Of a DNA stretch of 59,844 bases, positions 9,091-17,248 are shown piece after piece. The DNA lies in NCBI RefSeq assembly GCF_900009265.2, contig NZ_LR735018.1, forward strand, positions 1 to 59,844, given 5' to 3'. A model generated the notes under the pieces. It was not told the origin of the DNA, searched no databases, and saw nothing but the letters and a program-made list of their open reading frames with translations. A program made the position numbers and the translations under genes. The DNA is from Planktothrix paucivesiculata PCC 9631 (lineage in GTDB: Bacteria; Cyanobacteriota; Cyanobacteriia; Cyanobacteriales; Microcoleaceae). Numbering within the stretch: position 1 is the stretch's first letter; each line of letters opens with the position of its first letter.

Positions 9091-9193
9091 GATGGGTTGT
9101 TTCTTTTGATAAACCTATATACAATTTTGAACCTCCAATACCTTTGATCGATTTAAATACACAACAGCTTACCAACCTAAAAACCCCTCACTG

Positions 9194-10519
9194 ATGACTA
9201 ACTTAAAACTATTTCGCTCCTCATTTTTAGACTTTATTAATGACCCATTTTATGAATCCGAAGAAACCAGCGTTCGTTATTTTGCCGATGGATTATTGGT
9301 GGTAGAATCTGGAATTATTATAGACTTCGATGATTATAACATTTTAAAAGAAAAATATCAAGGGTTTACAATTACTCATTATCCTGATTTATTAATATTA
9401 CCAGGATTTATTGATACCCATATTCATTTCCCCCAAACCGAAATGATAGCCTCCTATGGAGAACAACTCTTAGAATGGTTAAATCAATATACCTTTCCCA
9501 CAGAACGTAAATTTAGCAGTAAAGAATATGCTCAACAAATCGCTGCATTTTTCCTAGATGAATTACTCAAAAATGGAACCACAACCGCCTTAGTTTTTGC
9601 CACGGTTTTTCCTCAGTCCGTTGATGCTTTCTTTGAAGAAGCCTATCGCCGAAATTTACGGATGATTTCGGGTAAAGTGATGATGGATAGTCATGCACCG
9701 GATTATTTAAAAGACACTCCCGAAACCTCCTATCAAGACAGCAAAAGATTAATCCAAACTTGGCATAAAAAAGGACGTTTACTCTATGCTATTACGCCTC
9801 GTTTTGCCATAACTTCTAGTCCTGAACAGTTAAAAATAGCGGGGAAATTATTAATAGAATTTCCCGATGTTTATTTACAAACCCATCTTTCAGAAAATCT
9901 CAAAGAAGTTGAATTAGTCGCCGAACTTTTCCCAGAATTTCCTAATTATTTAGGGGTTTATGACCAAGCGGGTTTAGTCGGAGAACGTTCAATTTTTGCC
10001 CATAGTATTCATTTAACAGAAGCTGAATTTCAACGGTTATCAGAGGCTAAATCAGCGATCGCATTTTGCCCCACTTCTAATTTATTCCTCGGAAGTGGAC
10101 TGTTTAAACTCCATCAAGCCAAGTCTAAAACCCATCCTATTAAAGTCGGTTTAGGGACTGATATTGGAGCCGGAACCAGTTTTTCCCTCCTGCAAACCGC
10201 CAAGGTCGCCTACAAAGTTGCTCAACTACAAAATCAAATTCTCTCGCCTTTTCAATCCTTATTTTTAGCCACATTAGGAGGAGCAAAAACCTTACAATTA
10301 GAGGATAAAATCGGTAATTTTGACATCGGTAAAGAAGCGGATTTTATTGTTTTAGACTATAATTCTACACCCTTAATAAAATTCAGAAATCAACAAATTT
10401 CTGAAACACAAACCCGGTCAAAAATTGCCGAAACCGTCTTTAGTTTAATCATATTAGGCGATGACCGAGCCATTCAAGCCACCTATATTATGGGAGAGAG
10501 GGCATATTCAAAAGAATAG
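9194..10519 (+). CDS. guaD: Guanine deaminase
   Basis: A zinc-dependent amidohydrolase that converts guanine to xanthine and ammonia. The 441-residue protein carries the guanine-deaminase form of the metal site, PGFIDTHIHFPQTEMIASYG, with His76 and His78. His231 (LQTHLSE), His270/273 (FAHSIHL) and Asp323 (GLGTDIGAG) complete the site. Cytoplasmic. It lies downstream of hpxO-uraH-uraD on the same strand, although no xanthine dehydrogenase is present in the window to link guanine to urate. The toxin-antitoxin cassette now separates it from uraD. Confidence 0.96.
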   Translation: MTNLKLFRSSFLDFINDPFYESEETSVRYFADGLLVVESGIIIDFDDYNILKEKYQGFTITHYPDLLILPGFIDTHIHFPQTEMIASYGEQLLEWLNQYTFPTERKFSSKEYAQQIAAFFLDELLKNGTTTALVFATVFPQSVDAFFEEAYRRNLRMISGKVMMDSHAPDYLKDTPETSYQDSKRLIQTWHKKGRLLYAITPRFAITSSPEQLKIAGKLLIEFPDVYLQTHLSENLKEVELVAELFPEFPNYLGVYDQAGLVGERSIFAHSIHLTEAEFQRLSEAKSAIAFCPTSNLFLGSGLFKLHQAKSKTHPIKVGLGTDIGAGTSFSLLQTAKVAYKVAQLQNQILSPFQSLFLATLGGAKTLQLEDKIGNFDIGKEADFIVLDYNSTPLIKFRNQQISETQTRSKIAETVFSLIILGDDRAIQATYIMGERAYSKE

Positions 10520-10554
10520 GATAAAATAAAATCAATAGACTGACAAATCCTAAT

Positions 10555-11214
10555 ATGAATCCTATCGCTATTGTTACGACTCCCGGTGATACCCTGAATG
10601 TGCGTTCTACTCCTAACGGTGAAATTGTTGATATTTTGAACGATGGAGCCCAGGTTGAAATTAGTGGAGATTCTGTTAATATTGAGAATGAAATTTGGAC
10701 ATCCATTGGGATAAATCGTTGGGTGTCTGCGAAATACTTAATGCTTATTGATGCCGAAATTTTAGCCATTCCCGGCGCTAAAATTATATCCACACAAACC
10801 GAGGAACAAATCGGAGGCGGTTTACAAGTTTACCAAACTAAGTTAATTGATCATAAAGGTATAATTATTAATACCGTGCGCTGTGTTTCGGGTCGTATTG
10901 GTCAACAAATTCCCTCGGATAAATCGGGTTCTCAAACCCCTTTACCCTTTGGGATTTATACCTTTGATTCTCCGGGTATCGTGGAAGATGCACCCGGAGA
11001 ATTTGGCGGAGTTTGGTCAGCAATTACACCGACTTTTCCAACAGAAAGAGTCGGGTTAGGCGTACATTATGATCCCTCGGCTTTGTTATATGTTTCTGAA
11101 ACGGGAACATCGGGATGTTTAGCCACGCCAACTATAGAAGAACGAGAGATAATGACAAGCTTTATTCTCGAATATCAACCCACCCATTTAATTGTCAAGA
11201 AACCACAAAGTTAA
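10555..11214 (+). CDS. SH3-domain protein with L,D-transpeptidase-like catalytic region
   Basis: A 219-residue protein. Residues about 5-65 form a bacterial SH3 domain (TPGDTLNVRSTPNGEIVDIL and WVSAKYL). The C-terminal half looks like a YkuD L,D-transpeptidase domain: a histidine in GLGVHYDP about 20 residues before ETGTSGCLATP, which matches the catalytic H...SxGC pattern. Such enzymes cross-link peptidoglycan, but no signal peptide is visible, so export is unexplained. It starts 35 bp after guaD and its stop overlaps the stop of the convergent Ycf51-like gene by 4 bp. Confidence 0.7.
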   Translation: MNPIAIVTTPGDTLNVRSTPNGEIVDILNDGAQVEISGDSVNIENEIWTSIGINRWVSAKYLMLIDAEILAIPGAKIISTQTEEQIGGGLQVYQTKLIDHKGIIINTVRCVSGRIGQQIPSDKSGSQTPLPFGIYTFDSPGIVEDAPGEFGGVWSAITPTFPTERVGLGVHYDPSALLYVSETGTSGCLATPTIEEREIMTSFILEYQPTHLIVKKPQS

Positions 11215-11738
11215 GATTGAAATTGTTTTAAACGGGCTAAATTTTTCTCGGATATCTGAATATCTAAGTTTTCGTTTTCTTGTTCAGATACAGAACGTTT
11301 AACTTGACCTAAATAGAGAGGTTGAGAGAGATTTTTATCGGGGTGAACCAGAGTTCTGACGCGAATTAAAAGCGGTGCTTGAAATTTCCCCCCCCGTCCA
11401 GAAGAATATAAATCCGAGGCGGCTTGACGTAAAGTGGCGTCTAATTCAGTTTTCGTAATATTAGGCGCAACCGCAATTACAATCTGTCTACTACCATCAT
11501 CAAATACCCGACTATAGCGCGCCGCCCCAGGAACTTGAACATGATGAAATAAACCCAAACTTAGACCAAAAACTCCACCCGTTAAAACTCCTGTAAAGGC
11601 TGTAATTCCAACTAACCTAAACCGAATGCCCCATTTAAAAATAAATGAGAATATGGTAATGATAGCCAGAACTAAAGTAGCAATTCCGATCCATTTAGCA
11701 AAATTTAGCAATTCTGCGGTTGAGAATGAGAAGTCCAT
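11211..11738 (-). CDS. Ycf51-like membrane protein
   Basis: A 175-residue protein with two N-terminal membrane segments (about residues 14-34 and 41-62) enclosing IFKWGIRFRLVG, then a soluble domain of about 110 residues. The pattern fits the Ycf51/DUF2518 family, conserved in cyanobacteria and some plastids and of unknown function. Start ATG lies at the right end, with a long AT-rich leader before it. Family name is from memory of the pattern, not a search. Confidence 0.65.
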   Translation of the reverse strand: MDFSFSTAELLNFAKWIGIATLVLAIITIFSFIFKWGIRFRLVGITAFTGVLTGGVFGLSLGLFHHVQVPGAARYSRVFDDGSRQIVIAVAPNITKTELDATLRQAASDLYSSGRGGKFQAPLLIRVRTLVHPDKNLSQPLYLGQVKRSVSEQENENLDIQISEKNLARLKQFQS

Positions 11739-11878
11739 AACAGATAGGAAAGAAACAACATCTAAACTTATAGCTTAATCTTAAAAGGGTGACTTTGCAT
11801 ATTAATATTGACTATCATTAACCCTCAAATAACGTTAGGGGTTAGATCTCTAAACTTTCTTGAGGGTTTTACTTAGAA

Positions 11879-12661
11879 TTAGACTTTCGGAGGAAGTGGG
11901 GGTTTTTGTGTAGGTGGAACACTCAAATTTTGAACAAATGGTAATAAATCCGAGGGAAGCACCACAATCGTTGTTGTATTATTTTCTACCCCAATTTCCG
12001 AGAGCATTTGTAACCGTCTTAACTCCAGGGCGGCGGGATTTGCCATAATTAATTGAGAGGCTTCTGCTAACTTAATTGAGGCTTCCTGTTCCGCTTCTGC
12101 TTTAATTAAACGGGAGCGTTTTTCTCGCACGGCTTCGGCTACTTTTGCCATAGCTCGTTGCATAGAGGTGGGAATTTCCACATCCTTCATTTCCACTGCT
12201 TCAATGACAATTCCCCAAGGTTCTGTCATCTCATCTACAAGTTCTTGAATTTTCTGATTAATTTTATCTCGATTTTGTAAAACATCATCCAAAATATTCT
12301 GACCAATCACATTTCGCAGGGTTGTTAAGGCGGCTTGATACACTGCTTTTTCATAACTTTCTACCTTAACAATTGCCTTAGTAGGATCAACTAAACGGTA
12401 ATAAAGAACAGCATTCACTCGAATGGTTACACTATCAGATGTGATGGTTTCTTGCGGTTCAATATCAACGGTTTTGGTTCTAACATCCACTTGAACTTTT
12501 TGATCAATGGCGGGAATAATCCAATATAAACCCGGCCCTTTAATGGCTTGAATTCGTCCTAATCTAAAAATAACTCCCCGTTGATATTCCCGATCTAATT
12601 TAAACCCACTAATGGTTAAATAAGCCAGTACAATAAAGAAAGAGCCAAAGACATAATTCAT
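11879..12661 (-). CDS. Stomatin/slipin-type SPFH protein
   Basis: A 260-residue membrane-anchored scaffold protein. One N-terminal hydrophobic segment precedes an SPFH/band-7 domain: EYQRGVIFRLGR, GPGLYWIIPAID, ITSDSVTIRVNAVLYYRL and GQNILDDVL, with the long charged helix REKRSRLIKAEAEQEASI typical of slipins. These proteins oligomerise at membranes and often partner with NfeD proteases, but no NfeD gene lies next to it here. It is divergent from the acyltransferase gene. Confidence 0.92.
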   Translation of the reverse strand: MNYVFGSFFIVLAYLTISGFKLDREYQRGVIFRLGRIQAIKGPGLYWIIPAIDQKVQVDVRTKTVDIEPQETITSDSVTIRVNAVLYYRLVDPTKAIVKVESYEKAVYQAALTTLRNVIGQNILDDVLQNRDKINQKIQELVDEMTEPWGIVIEAVEMKDVEIPTSMQRAMAKVAEAVREKRSRLIKAEAEQEASIKLAEASQLIMANPAALELRRLQMLSEIGVENNTTTIVVLPSDLLPFVQNLSVPPTQKPPLPPKV

Positions 12662-12815
12662 GATTTTTTGATCTCCAATCCTAACTCCATTATAAATAGT
12701 GCTATAAGTTAAGCCTAATTTCTTAATATTATTTTATGATTAGGGGAGTTAATTTTTATGATATGATTTTCCATCGGTTTGATCATTTTTGGGGGAATCC
12801 CAAATTAAAAATTTT

Positions 12816-14084
12816 ATGAATCCTTTGTCCTCAGAATCATCACCTGCTGTTTCCAACTCCGTTGATGCTTTATTAAGCCTGCGAGGAATTGCCTGTTTAG
12901 TCGTTGTATTATTCCATTGTAGTATTTCACGGGAATTAATTGTTTATCCCCCCTATGATTTTTCTTGGTTACTATTAGGAGATGGGATTGTTGCCGTCTG
13001 GATATTTTTTGCCCTTTCAGGATATTTAATGGGGAAAGCCTTTTATACCTATCGATATTTACCCACGGTATCGGGATATAAAGCGTTTTTTATGAATCGC
13101 GTTTTAAGGATTTGTCCTCTTTATTACTTTTCCGTATTAATTACGGCTATTTTTGTTTATCCTGAAATTTTAAAAGCGGAAAAATGGTTTGAATTATTCA
13201 GAATTCTAACTTTTACCTATACCTTTCCTTTGCCTTTATCGCCCAATCATCCAGATTTTAATTTTAATCCAGTGATTTGGTCATTATCAACGGAAGTTCA
13301 ATTTTATCTGATTGTCCCGTTTTTATATACCGCGCTTCGACCGATTTTGGTTAATCGGACTAAAATTTTAATCACCGCCCTAGTCATTATTGGGATTACA
13401 TCAATCTGTCGAGGTTTTTCCCTACTATTCTTTCCCCATCATACCTCTCTTATCCTCAGTTTAGATGTATTTCTATCCGGTTTTTTACTGAATGCTTGGT
13501 TTCAGTGTAAACCCCGGAAAAATACGCAACCTTCAATTTTCCTTCCCCTGAAGAAACAGTTTAAAAACTTCATCTCTTTAAAAGCTATGGCAATTTTTGT
13601 CATGGTCGGTTTATACCTACTTTCAGCCTATCATGGCTACCATCAAGAATTATGGAATCTCGCAACTCGTCCGGCTACATTAATGCAGAGAAGTCTATTT
13701 ATTACGCCCTTTAGTTATTATGTTATGCCCGTAATCACTGGAATTTGTACAACATTTTTTATCTATGCTTTTGAACGTAATGGTCAGTATAATAATGGAG
13801 TTAAAAATAAAAAGCTATCCTTTGAAACCTGTCTGGAAAATCCAGCTAGGGTCTTGGAAATTATGGGGGTATTATCCTATGGAATTTATTTATGGCATTA
13901 CCATATAATTCAAAATATAGCCCCTATTGTTCAAGTTACTGACCCCTTAACCACGTTTTTTCATAAACTTTCCGTGGTTTTGGTTTTATCTATTATTTTA
14001 TCGGCTGTTACTTATTCTTTAGTGGAAGTTCCCTATGCAAAACGAAAAAAATATAATTCTTCAGTGGAAAGAGGAAATGAGTAA
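12816..14084 (+). CDS. Acyltransferase family 3 membrane protein (OafA-like)
   Basis: An integral membrane O-acyltransferase that probably modifies a surface glycan. The opening SLRGIACLVVVLFHCS has the catalytic-type His, and FFALSGYLMGKAF and VIWSLSTEVQFYLIVPF are family signatures. About ten membrane segments follow. ATG 12816 is preferred over the in-frame TTG at 12789, which adds nine residues with no support. The stop codon lies inside the first unit of a TAATGGG array. The acceptor substrate is unknown. Confidence 0.9.
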   Translation: MNPLSSESSPAVSNSVDALLSLRGIACLVVVLFHCSISRELIVYPPYDFSWLLLGDGIVAVWIFFALSGYLMGKAFYTYRYLPTVSGYKAFFMNRVLRICPLYYFSVLITAIFVYPEILKAEKWFELFRILTFTYTFPLPLSPNHPDFNFNPVIWSLSTEVQFYLIVPFLYTALRPILVNRTKILITALVIIGITSICRGFSLLFFPHHTSLILSLDVFLSGFLLNAWFQCKPRKNTQPSIFLPLKKQFKNFISLKAMAIFVMVGLYLLSAYHGYHQELWNLATRPATLMQRSLFITPFSYYVMPVITGICTTFFIYAFERNGQYNNGVKNKKLSFETCLENPARVLEIMGVLSYGIYLWHYHIIQNIAPIVQVTDPLTTFFHKLSVVLVLSIILSAVTYSLVEVPYAKRKKYNSSVERGNE

Positions 14085-14116
14085 TGGGTAATGGGTAATG
14101 GGGAATGGGTAATGGT
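14081..14116. repeat. TAATGGG heptamer array, left of a four-helix-bundle gene
   Basis: Four to five units, the first supplying the stop codon of the acyltransferase gene. The complementary units appear at 14505-14568 on the far side of the next gene, so the two arrays form a long imperfect inverted repeat. Confidence 0.9.
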
Positions 14117-14138
14117 TTATTATTGGTGATTTTTGATT

Positions 14139-14504
14139 ATGTATGATAATGATGTTAACATTCAAGAAAGAACAGAAAATTTTGCGATTCGGGTAATAAA
14201 GGCTTATGGCGAATTGAGTAAAAGAAATTTTGATGATGCAGGAAAAGTATTAGCCAAACAATTTTTAAAAAGTGGTACAAGTATTGGTGCAAATTGTGCT
14301 GAAGCCAAATATGCTCAATCAACAAATGATTTTATTTCCAAATATTCCATTGCCCTAAAAGAAGCGTCAGAAACCCAATATTGGATTAAGATAATGATTA
14401 AATCTGATTTAGTTTCCCAACAAAGTTTTTCCAAAATGGAAGAAGAAATAATCACAATCATCAAAATACTAACATCCATAATCAACAAACTAAAATCCAA
14501 CTAA
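14139..14504 (+). CDS. Four-helix-bundle protein (23S rRNA IVS / Avd-like family)
   Basis: A 121-residue helical protein. LSKRNFDDAGKVLAKQFLKS, GTSIGANCAEAKYAQS and ALKEASETQYWIKIM are hallmarks of the family first seen in 23S rRNA intervening sequences and related to the Avd accessory protein of diversity-generating retroelements. Function is unknown; no rRNA or retroelement parts are nearby. ATG 14139 is chosen over TTG 14133. The gene is enclosed by heptamer arrays in opposite orientation, which suggests it may have arrived with them. Confidence 0.85.
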   Translation: MYDNDVNIQERTENFAIRVIKAYGELSKRNFDDAGKVLAKQFLKSGTSIGANCAEAKYAQSTNDFISKYSIALKEASETQYWIKIMIKSDLVSQQSFSKMEEEIITIIKILTSIINKLKSN

Positions 14505-14568
14505 ACCCATTACCCATTATCCTAAACCCATTACCCATTACCTATTACCTATTACCTATTACCCATTT
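14505..14568. repeat. CCCATTA/CCTATTA heptamer array, right of the four-helix-bundle gene
   Basis: About eight units, mainly CCCATTA and CCTATTA, fill the gap between the four-helix-bundle stop and the larC stop and touch both genes. They are the reverse complement of the array at 14081-14116. Confidence 0.9.
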
Positions 14569-15828
14569 TTAAGGTAAACCATACCAACTTTGTAACGCTA
14601 ATCGATGGACTTCTAACCAACTGACTTTATACTGTTTAGCGAGTTTGGCACAGTCTTCATATTCCGGTTGAACATTAGTGATTTTTTTCCCCGAAAAACC
14701 AACTTTCACTCGGACTGCACCATATTGGGTTTCAACTGTTTGAATATCCCGTTTCAAAATACTACGATTTTGTAGGGTATGACGAATGCCTAAAGTTGTG
14801 GTTTCTCGAAATAATATGGCTTCGCAGGTTTGATGATGTTCAGGGTGACAAATAACCGTTAATAATACTCCTAAACGGGATTTTTTCATAGTAATCGGTT
14901 GGCTAAAAACATCAATAGCCCCCGCTTGAAATAACAATTCAAAAGTATAAGCAATCACTTGAGGACTTAAATCATCAATCTGAGTTTGTAGTACAGAAAT
15001 AGTTTCGGCAATCGTTTGAATTTCTGTATTAACTGTTGAAAAAATATCAGAATCCAGAGATTGATGTTGTTCGCCCACCCATAGTCTTAAAATATTAGGA
15101 ATCGGTAAATCCCTAGAACCTGCACCTAATCCAATGGTTTGAATAGATAAAGCCGGGGGTTCCCCAAAACTTTGAGCCAAAGTTACCGCAATTGCCGCCC
15201 CGGTTGGTGTCACTAATTCCCGTTCAATCCCATTACTATAAACTGGAACTTTCCCCATTTGAAATAACTTTAAAACCGCCGGAGCCGGCACAGGTAATTG
15301 ACCATGGGCTGCCCAAACTGTTCCTCCGCCCGTGGGTAATGTCGAACAATAAAATTGTTCAATATTTAACCAATCTAAACCCAAACAAGTCCCGACAATA
15401 TCAACAATTGCATCCGTCGCCCCAACTTCATGAAAATGCACTTCTTCAACGGTCATACCATGAACATCCGCTTCCGCTTGGGCTAACTTGCGAAAAATAG
15501 CTAAACTCCAAATTTCCACCTGTTGAGGCAATTTAGCTTGTAGAATAATGGCTTCAATTTGTGATAAATGCCGGGTAGCACTAGAATGATGATCATGTTT
15601 ATGATCATGATCATCAGAGTTTTGTTGAGTTAAATTAACAGAAACTTTTGTGGCTAACTGCCCTTGACGACGAACAGGTTCGGATTTTAACTCATATTCC
15701 GCGCCAATTCCCAGTAACTGCAACTTTTCTTTTAAATAATCCATAGGAACACCCGCGTGGACTAGGGCTCCCAGACACATATCGCCAGAAATTCCTGTCG
15801 GACATTGAAAATAAGCAATCTTAGCCAT
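14569..15828 (-). CDS. larC: Nickel pincer cofactor biosynthesis protein LarC
   Basis: A 419-residue LarC (DUF111) protein, which in lactic bacteria inserts nickel into the pincer cofactor of lactate racemase. Family features are the opening CPTGISGDMCLGALVHAG, EEVHFHEVGATDAIVDIVG, LPTGGGTVWAAHG and ELVTPTGAAIAVTLA. A His-rich loop, HDHKHDHH at 74-81, suggests metal handling. Unlike Lactobacillus, where a programmed frameshift joins two parts, this gene is one continuous frame. LarA, LarB and LarE are not in the window, so its role here is open. It diverges from yrdC with about 60 bp between start codons. Confidence 0.93.
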   Translation of the reverse strand: MAKIAYFQCPTGISGDMCLGALVHAGVPMDYLKEKLQLLGIGAEYELKSEPVRRQGQLATKVSVNLTQQNSDDHDHKHDHHSSATRHLSQIEAIILQAKLPQQVEIWSLAIFRKLAQAEADVHGMTVEEVHFHEVGATDAIVDIVGTCLGLDWLNIEQFYCSTLPTGGGTVWAAHGQLPVPAPAVLKLFQMGKVPVYSNGIERELVTPTGAAIAVTLAQSFGEPPALSIQTIGLGAGSRDLPIPNILRLWVGEQHQSLDSDIFSTVNTEIQTIAETISVLQTQIDDLSPQVIAYTFELLFQAGAIDVFSQPITMKKSRLGVLLTVICHPEHHQTCEAILFRETTTLGIRHTLQNRSILKRDIQTVETQYGAVRVKVGFSGKKITNVQPEYEDCAKLAKQYKVSWLEVHRLALQSWYGLP

Positions 15829-15890
15829 AATTTGTCGTTAGTCTGCTAGTCTTAAAATAAAATTTGTTTTCTAAAATACAACATATTACC

Positions 15891-16556
15891 ATGGCAATTC
15901 TATACGAAATTCACCCCCAAAACCCCCAAGAACGCATCCTGGAAAAAATCAAAGACGACCTCAAAGATGGGGCGGTGATGCTGTATCCGACCGATACGGT
16001 CTATGCTATTGGTTGTGATTTAACCGTTAAGTCAGCCATTGAACGAGTCCGACGCATCAAACAACTATCCAATGATAAACCCCTAACTTTTCTGTGTTCT
16101 TCCCTATCCAATATTACCGATTATGCAATTGTAAGTGACTCCGCTTATCGTTTAATTAAAAGATTAGTCCCAGGAACATACACTTTCTTATTACCCGCGA
16201 CTAAATTAGTTCCTAAATTAGTCATGTCTCCTAAACGTAAAACCACCGGTATTCGTGTCCCGAATCATCAAGGTTGTTTGTCCATTCTTAAAACTTTAGG
16301 CAATCCTATTATTTCAACTTCTGCCCATATTACCACAGAAGAAGAAGGTCAAGCCCCGATTGCTTTACCCATAGAACATCAAGTTGATAAAGCCAGATTG
16401 TATGATAGTTTAAGCAAGTTAGTCGATATTATTGTGGATGATACCTCAGACCCAGGATATCATGTTTCAACCATTATTGATTTAACAACTGATCAACCTG
16501 TAATTATTAGAAAAGGTCAAGGCTGGCAAGAAGTAGAAGAATGGTTTGAAGAATAA
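15891..16556 (+). CDS. L-threonylcarbamoyladenylate synthase (YrdC/Sua5 family)
   Basis: Makes the threonylcarbamoyl-AMP used for t6A modification of ANN-reading tRNAs. The 221-residue protein has the YrdC pattern: LYPTDTVYAIGCDL, KQLSNDKPLTFLC, LVPGTYTFLLPA and the TTGIRVP phosphate-binding segment, then a short tail without the C-terminal Sua5 domain. ATG 15891 is chosen; the frame extends to a TTG at 15864 but that adds no conserved residues. Diverges from larC. Confidence 0.92.
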   Translation: MAILYEIHPQNPQERILEKIKDDLKDGAVMLYPTDTVYAIGCDLTVKSAIERVRRIKQLSNDKPLTFLCSSLSNITDYAIVSDSAYRLIKRLVPGTYTFLLPATKLVPKLVMSPKRKTTGIRVPNHQGCLSILKTLGNPIISTSAHITTEEEGQAPIALPIEHQVDKARLYDSLSKLVDIIVDDTSDPGYHVSTIIDLTTDQPVIIRKGQGWQEVEEWFEE

Positions 16557-16591
16557 CTATAGCTATAGTAATCCTATTTAAGCTTGTTGAT

Positions 16592-16618
16592 GAACAGGGA
16601 ACAGGGAACAGGGAACAG
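16592..16618. repeat. GGGAACA heptamer array
   Basis: Three to four GGGAACA units lie downstream of the YrdC gene. Just before it, TATAGTAATCCTATTT (about 16565-16580) resembles the left end of the MITE-like element at 39666. Confidence 0.8.
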
Positions 16619-16663
16619 ATCAAAAATCCTCTTTTTAAGGAGGATTTAGATGATTTTATTTTC

Positions 16664-16966
16664 TTATAAATTATAACGTTTTTCTAACCAAATTCTAATT
16701 TCCTGCTCTGTATCAAAGCGGGCTTTATAACCCGTAACTGGATCATAAATCTGCCAAATCATATTGCCGTCAGCGTCTTTTTTTTGCCAGATTTTAGGTT
16801 CAGTTGGTGAGGCGAAGGCATTCATAAATATTGCCGTAATACTTTTGAGACTGTGAATAATATTTTGCCCCAGACTTAACCCTTTATCCTGATAACTGGG
16901 CAATACAGGAAAAGATGTGTGCAGCGTTGCTAATGATGAACTTCTGGTCATTTTCATCCGATTCAC
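16664..16966 (-). CDS. Conserved-looking hypothetical protein
   Basis: A 100-residue protein not assigned to a named family. The C-terminal half has a compact, folded-looking segment (KIWQKKDADGNMIWQIYDPV, then GYKARFDTEQEIRIWLEKRY), while the N-terminal 50 residues are basic and low in structure. No membrane segment or signal peptide. Codon use matches the neighbours. Its upstream region (16967-17160) holds small inverted repeats around a CTCAC/GTGAG pair but no firm promoter. Confidence 0.6.
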   Translation of the reverse strand: MNRMKMTRSSSLATLHTSFPVLPSYQDKGLSLGQNIIHSLKSITAIFMNAFASPTEPKIWQKKDADGNMIWQIYDPVTGYKARFDTEQEIRIWLEKRYNL

Positions 16967-17162
16967 CTCACTAAAAATCGATGGTGAGTTATCCCGAAAT
17001 TAAACAAATACCGATGACAAACCGGGGTGTTTGGTTTCAGTACACCTCACCCGAAAAAACCTGATTTTGTCCGGTTCAATCCTTGCTTAATTCCCACTTG
17101 GGAAAACTAATCTTGTTCTATTCCTATTCTTGCGGTTTCTCTCTCACCCGTACAGATGCAGT

Positions 17163-17209
17163 TATACTAAATTGTAACCATAACAGTTTGATTGAACTGA
17201 ACTGTTATG
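17163..17209 (+). promoter_or_regulatory. Probable promoter and operator of the MocR-type gene
   Basis: TATACT (17163-17168) is a good -10 box. Just downstream is a perfect inverted repeat, CATAACAGTT (17179-17188) and AACTGTTATG (17200-17209), with an 11-base spacer. The right arm contains the ATG at 17207. Placement over the expected transcription start fits autorepression by the encoded regulator, and argues that translation begins later, at 17249. Confidence 0.55.
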
Positions 17210-17248
17210 CTAGTTCTCACCCTCAACTGTTACCCCCCGACCAACCCC

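Larger units (their letters stand above)
8112..9171. mobile_element. Toxin-antitoxin cassette bounded by 20-bp direct repeats
   Basis: The 20-mer TTTAAATACACAACAGCTTA occurs at 8112-8131 and again at 9152-9171. Removing one copy and the DNA between them (1040 bp) would join uraD to guanine deaminase with a gap of roughly 75 bp, as expected for one operon. The interior holds a short unrecognised reading frame, a type II toxin-antitoxin pair and a stop-containing antitoxin-like frame. No transposase or terminal inverted repeat is visible, so whether this is a transposed unit, a site-specific integration or a recombination duplication is open. Confidence 0.6.

Noticed and set aside
11820-11868. 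CCCTCAA/TTGAGGG pair as terminator of the slipin gene
   Set aside because: The T-run is on the wrong strand for the slipin transcript, and no plus-strand gene ends there.
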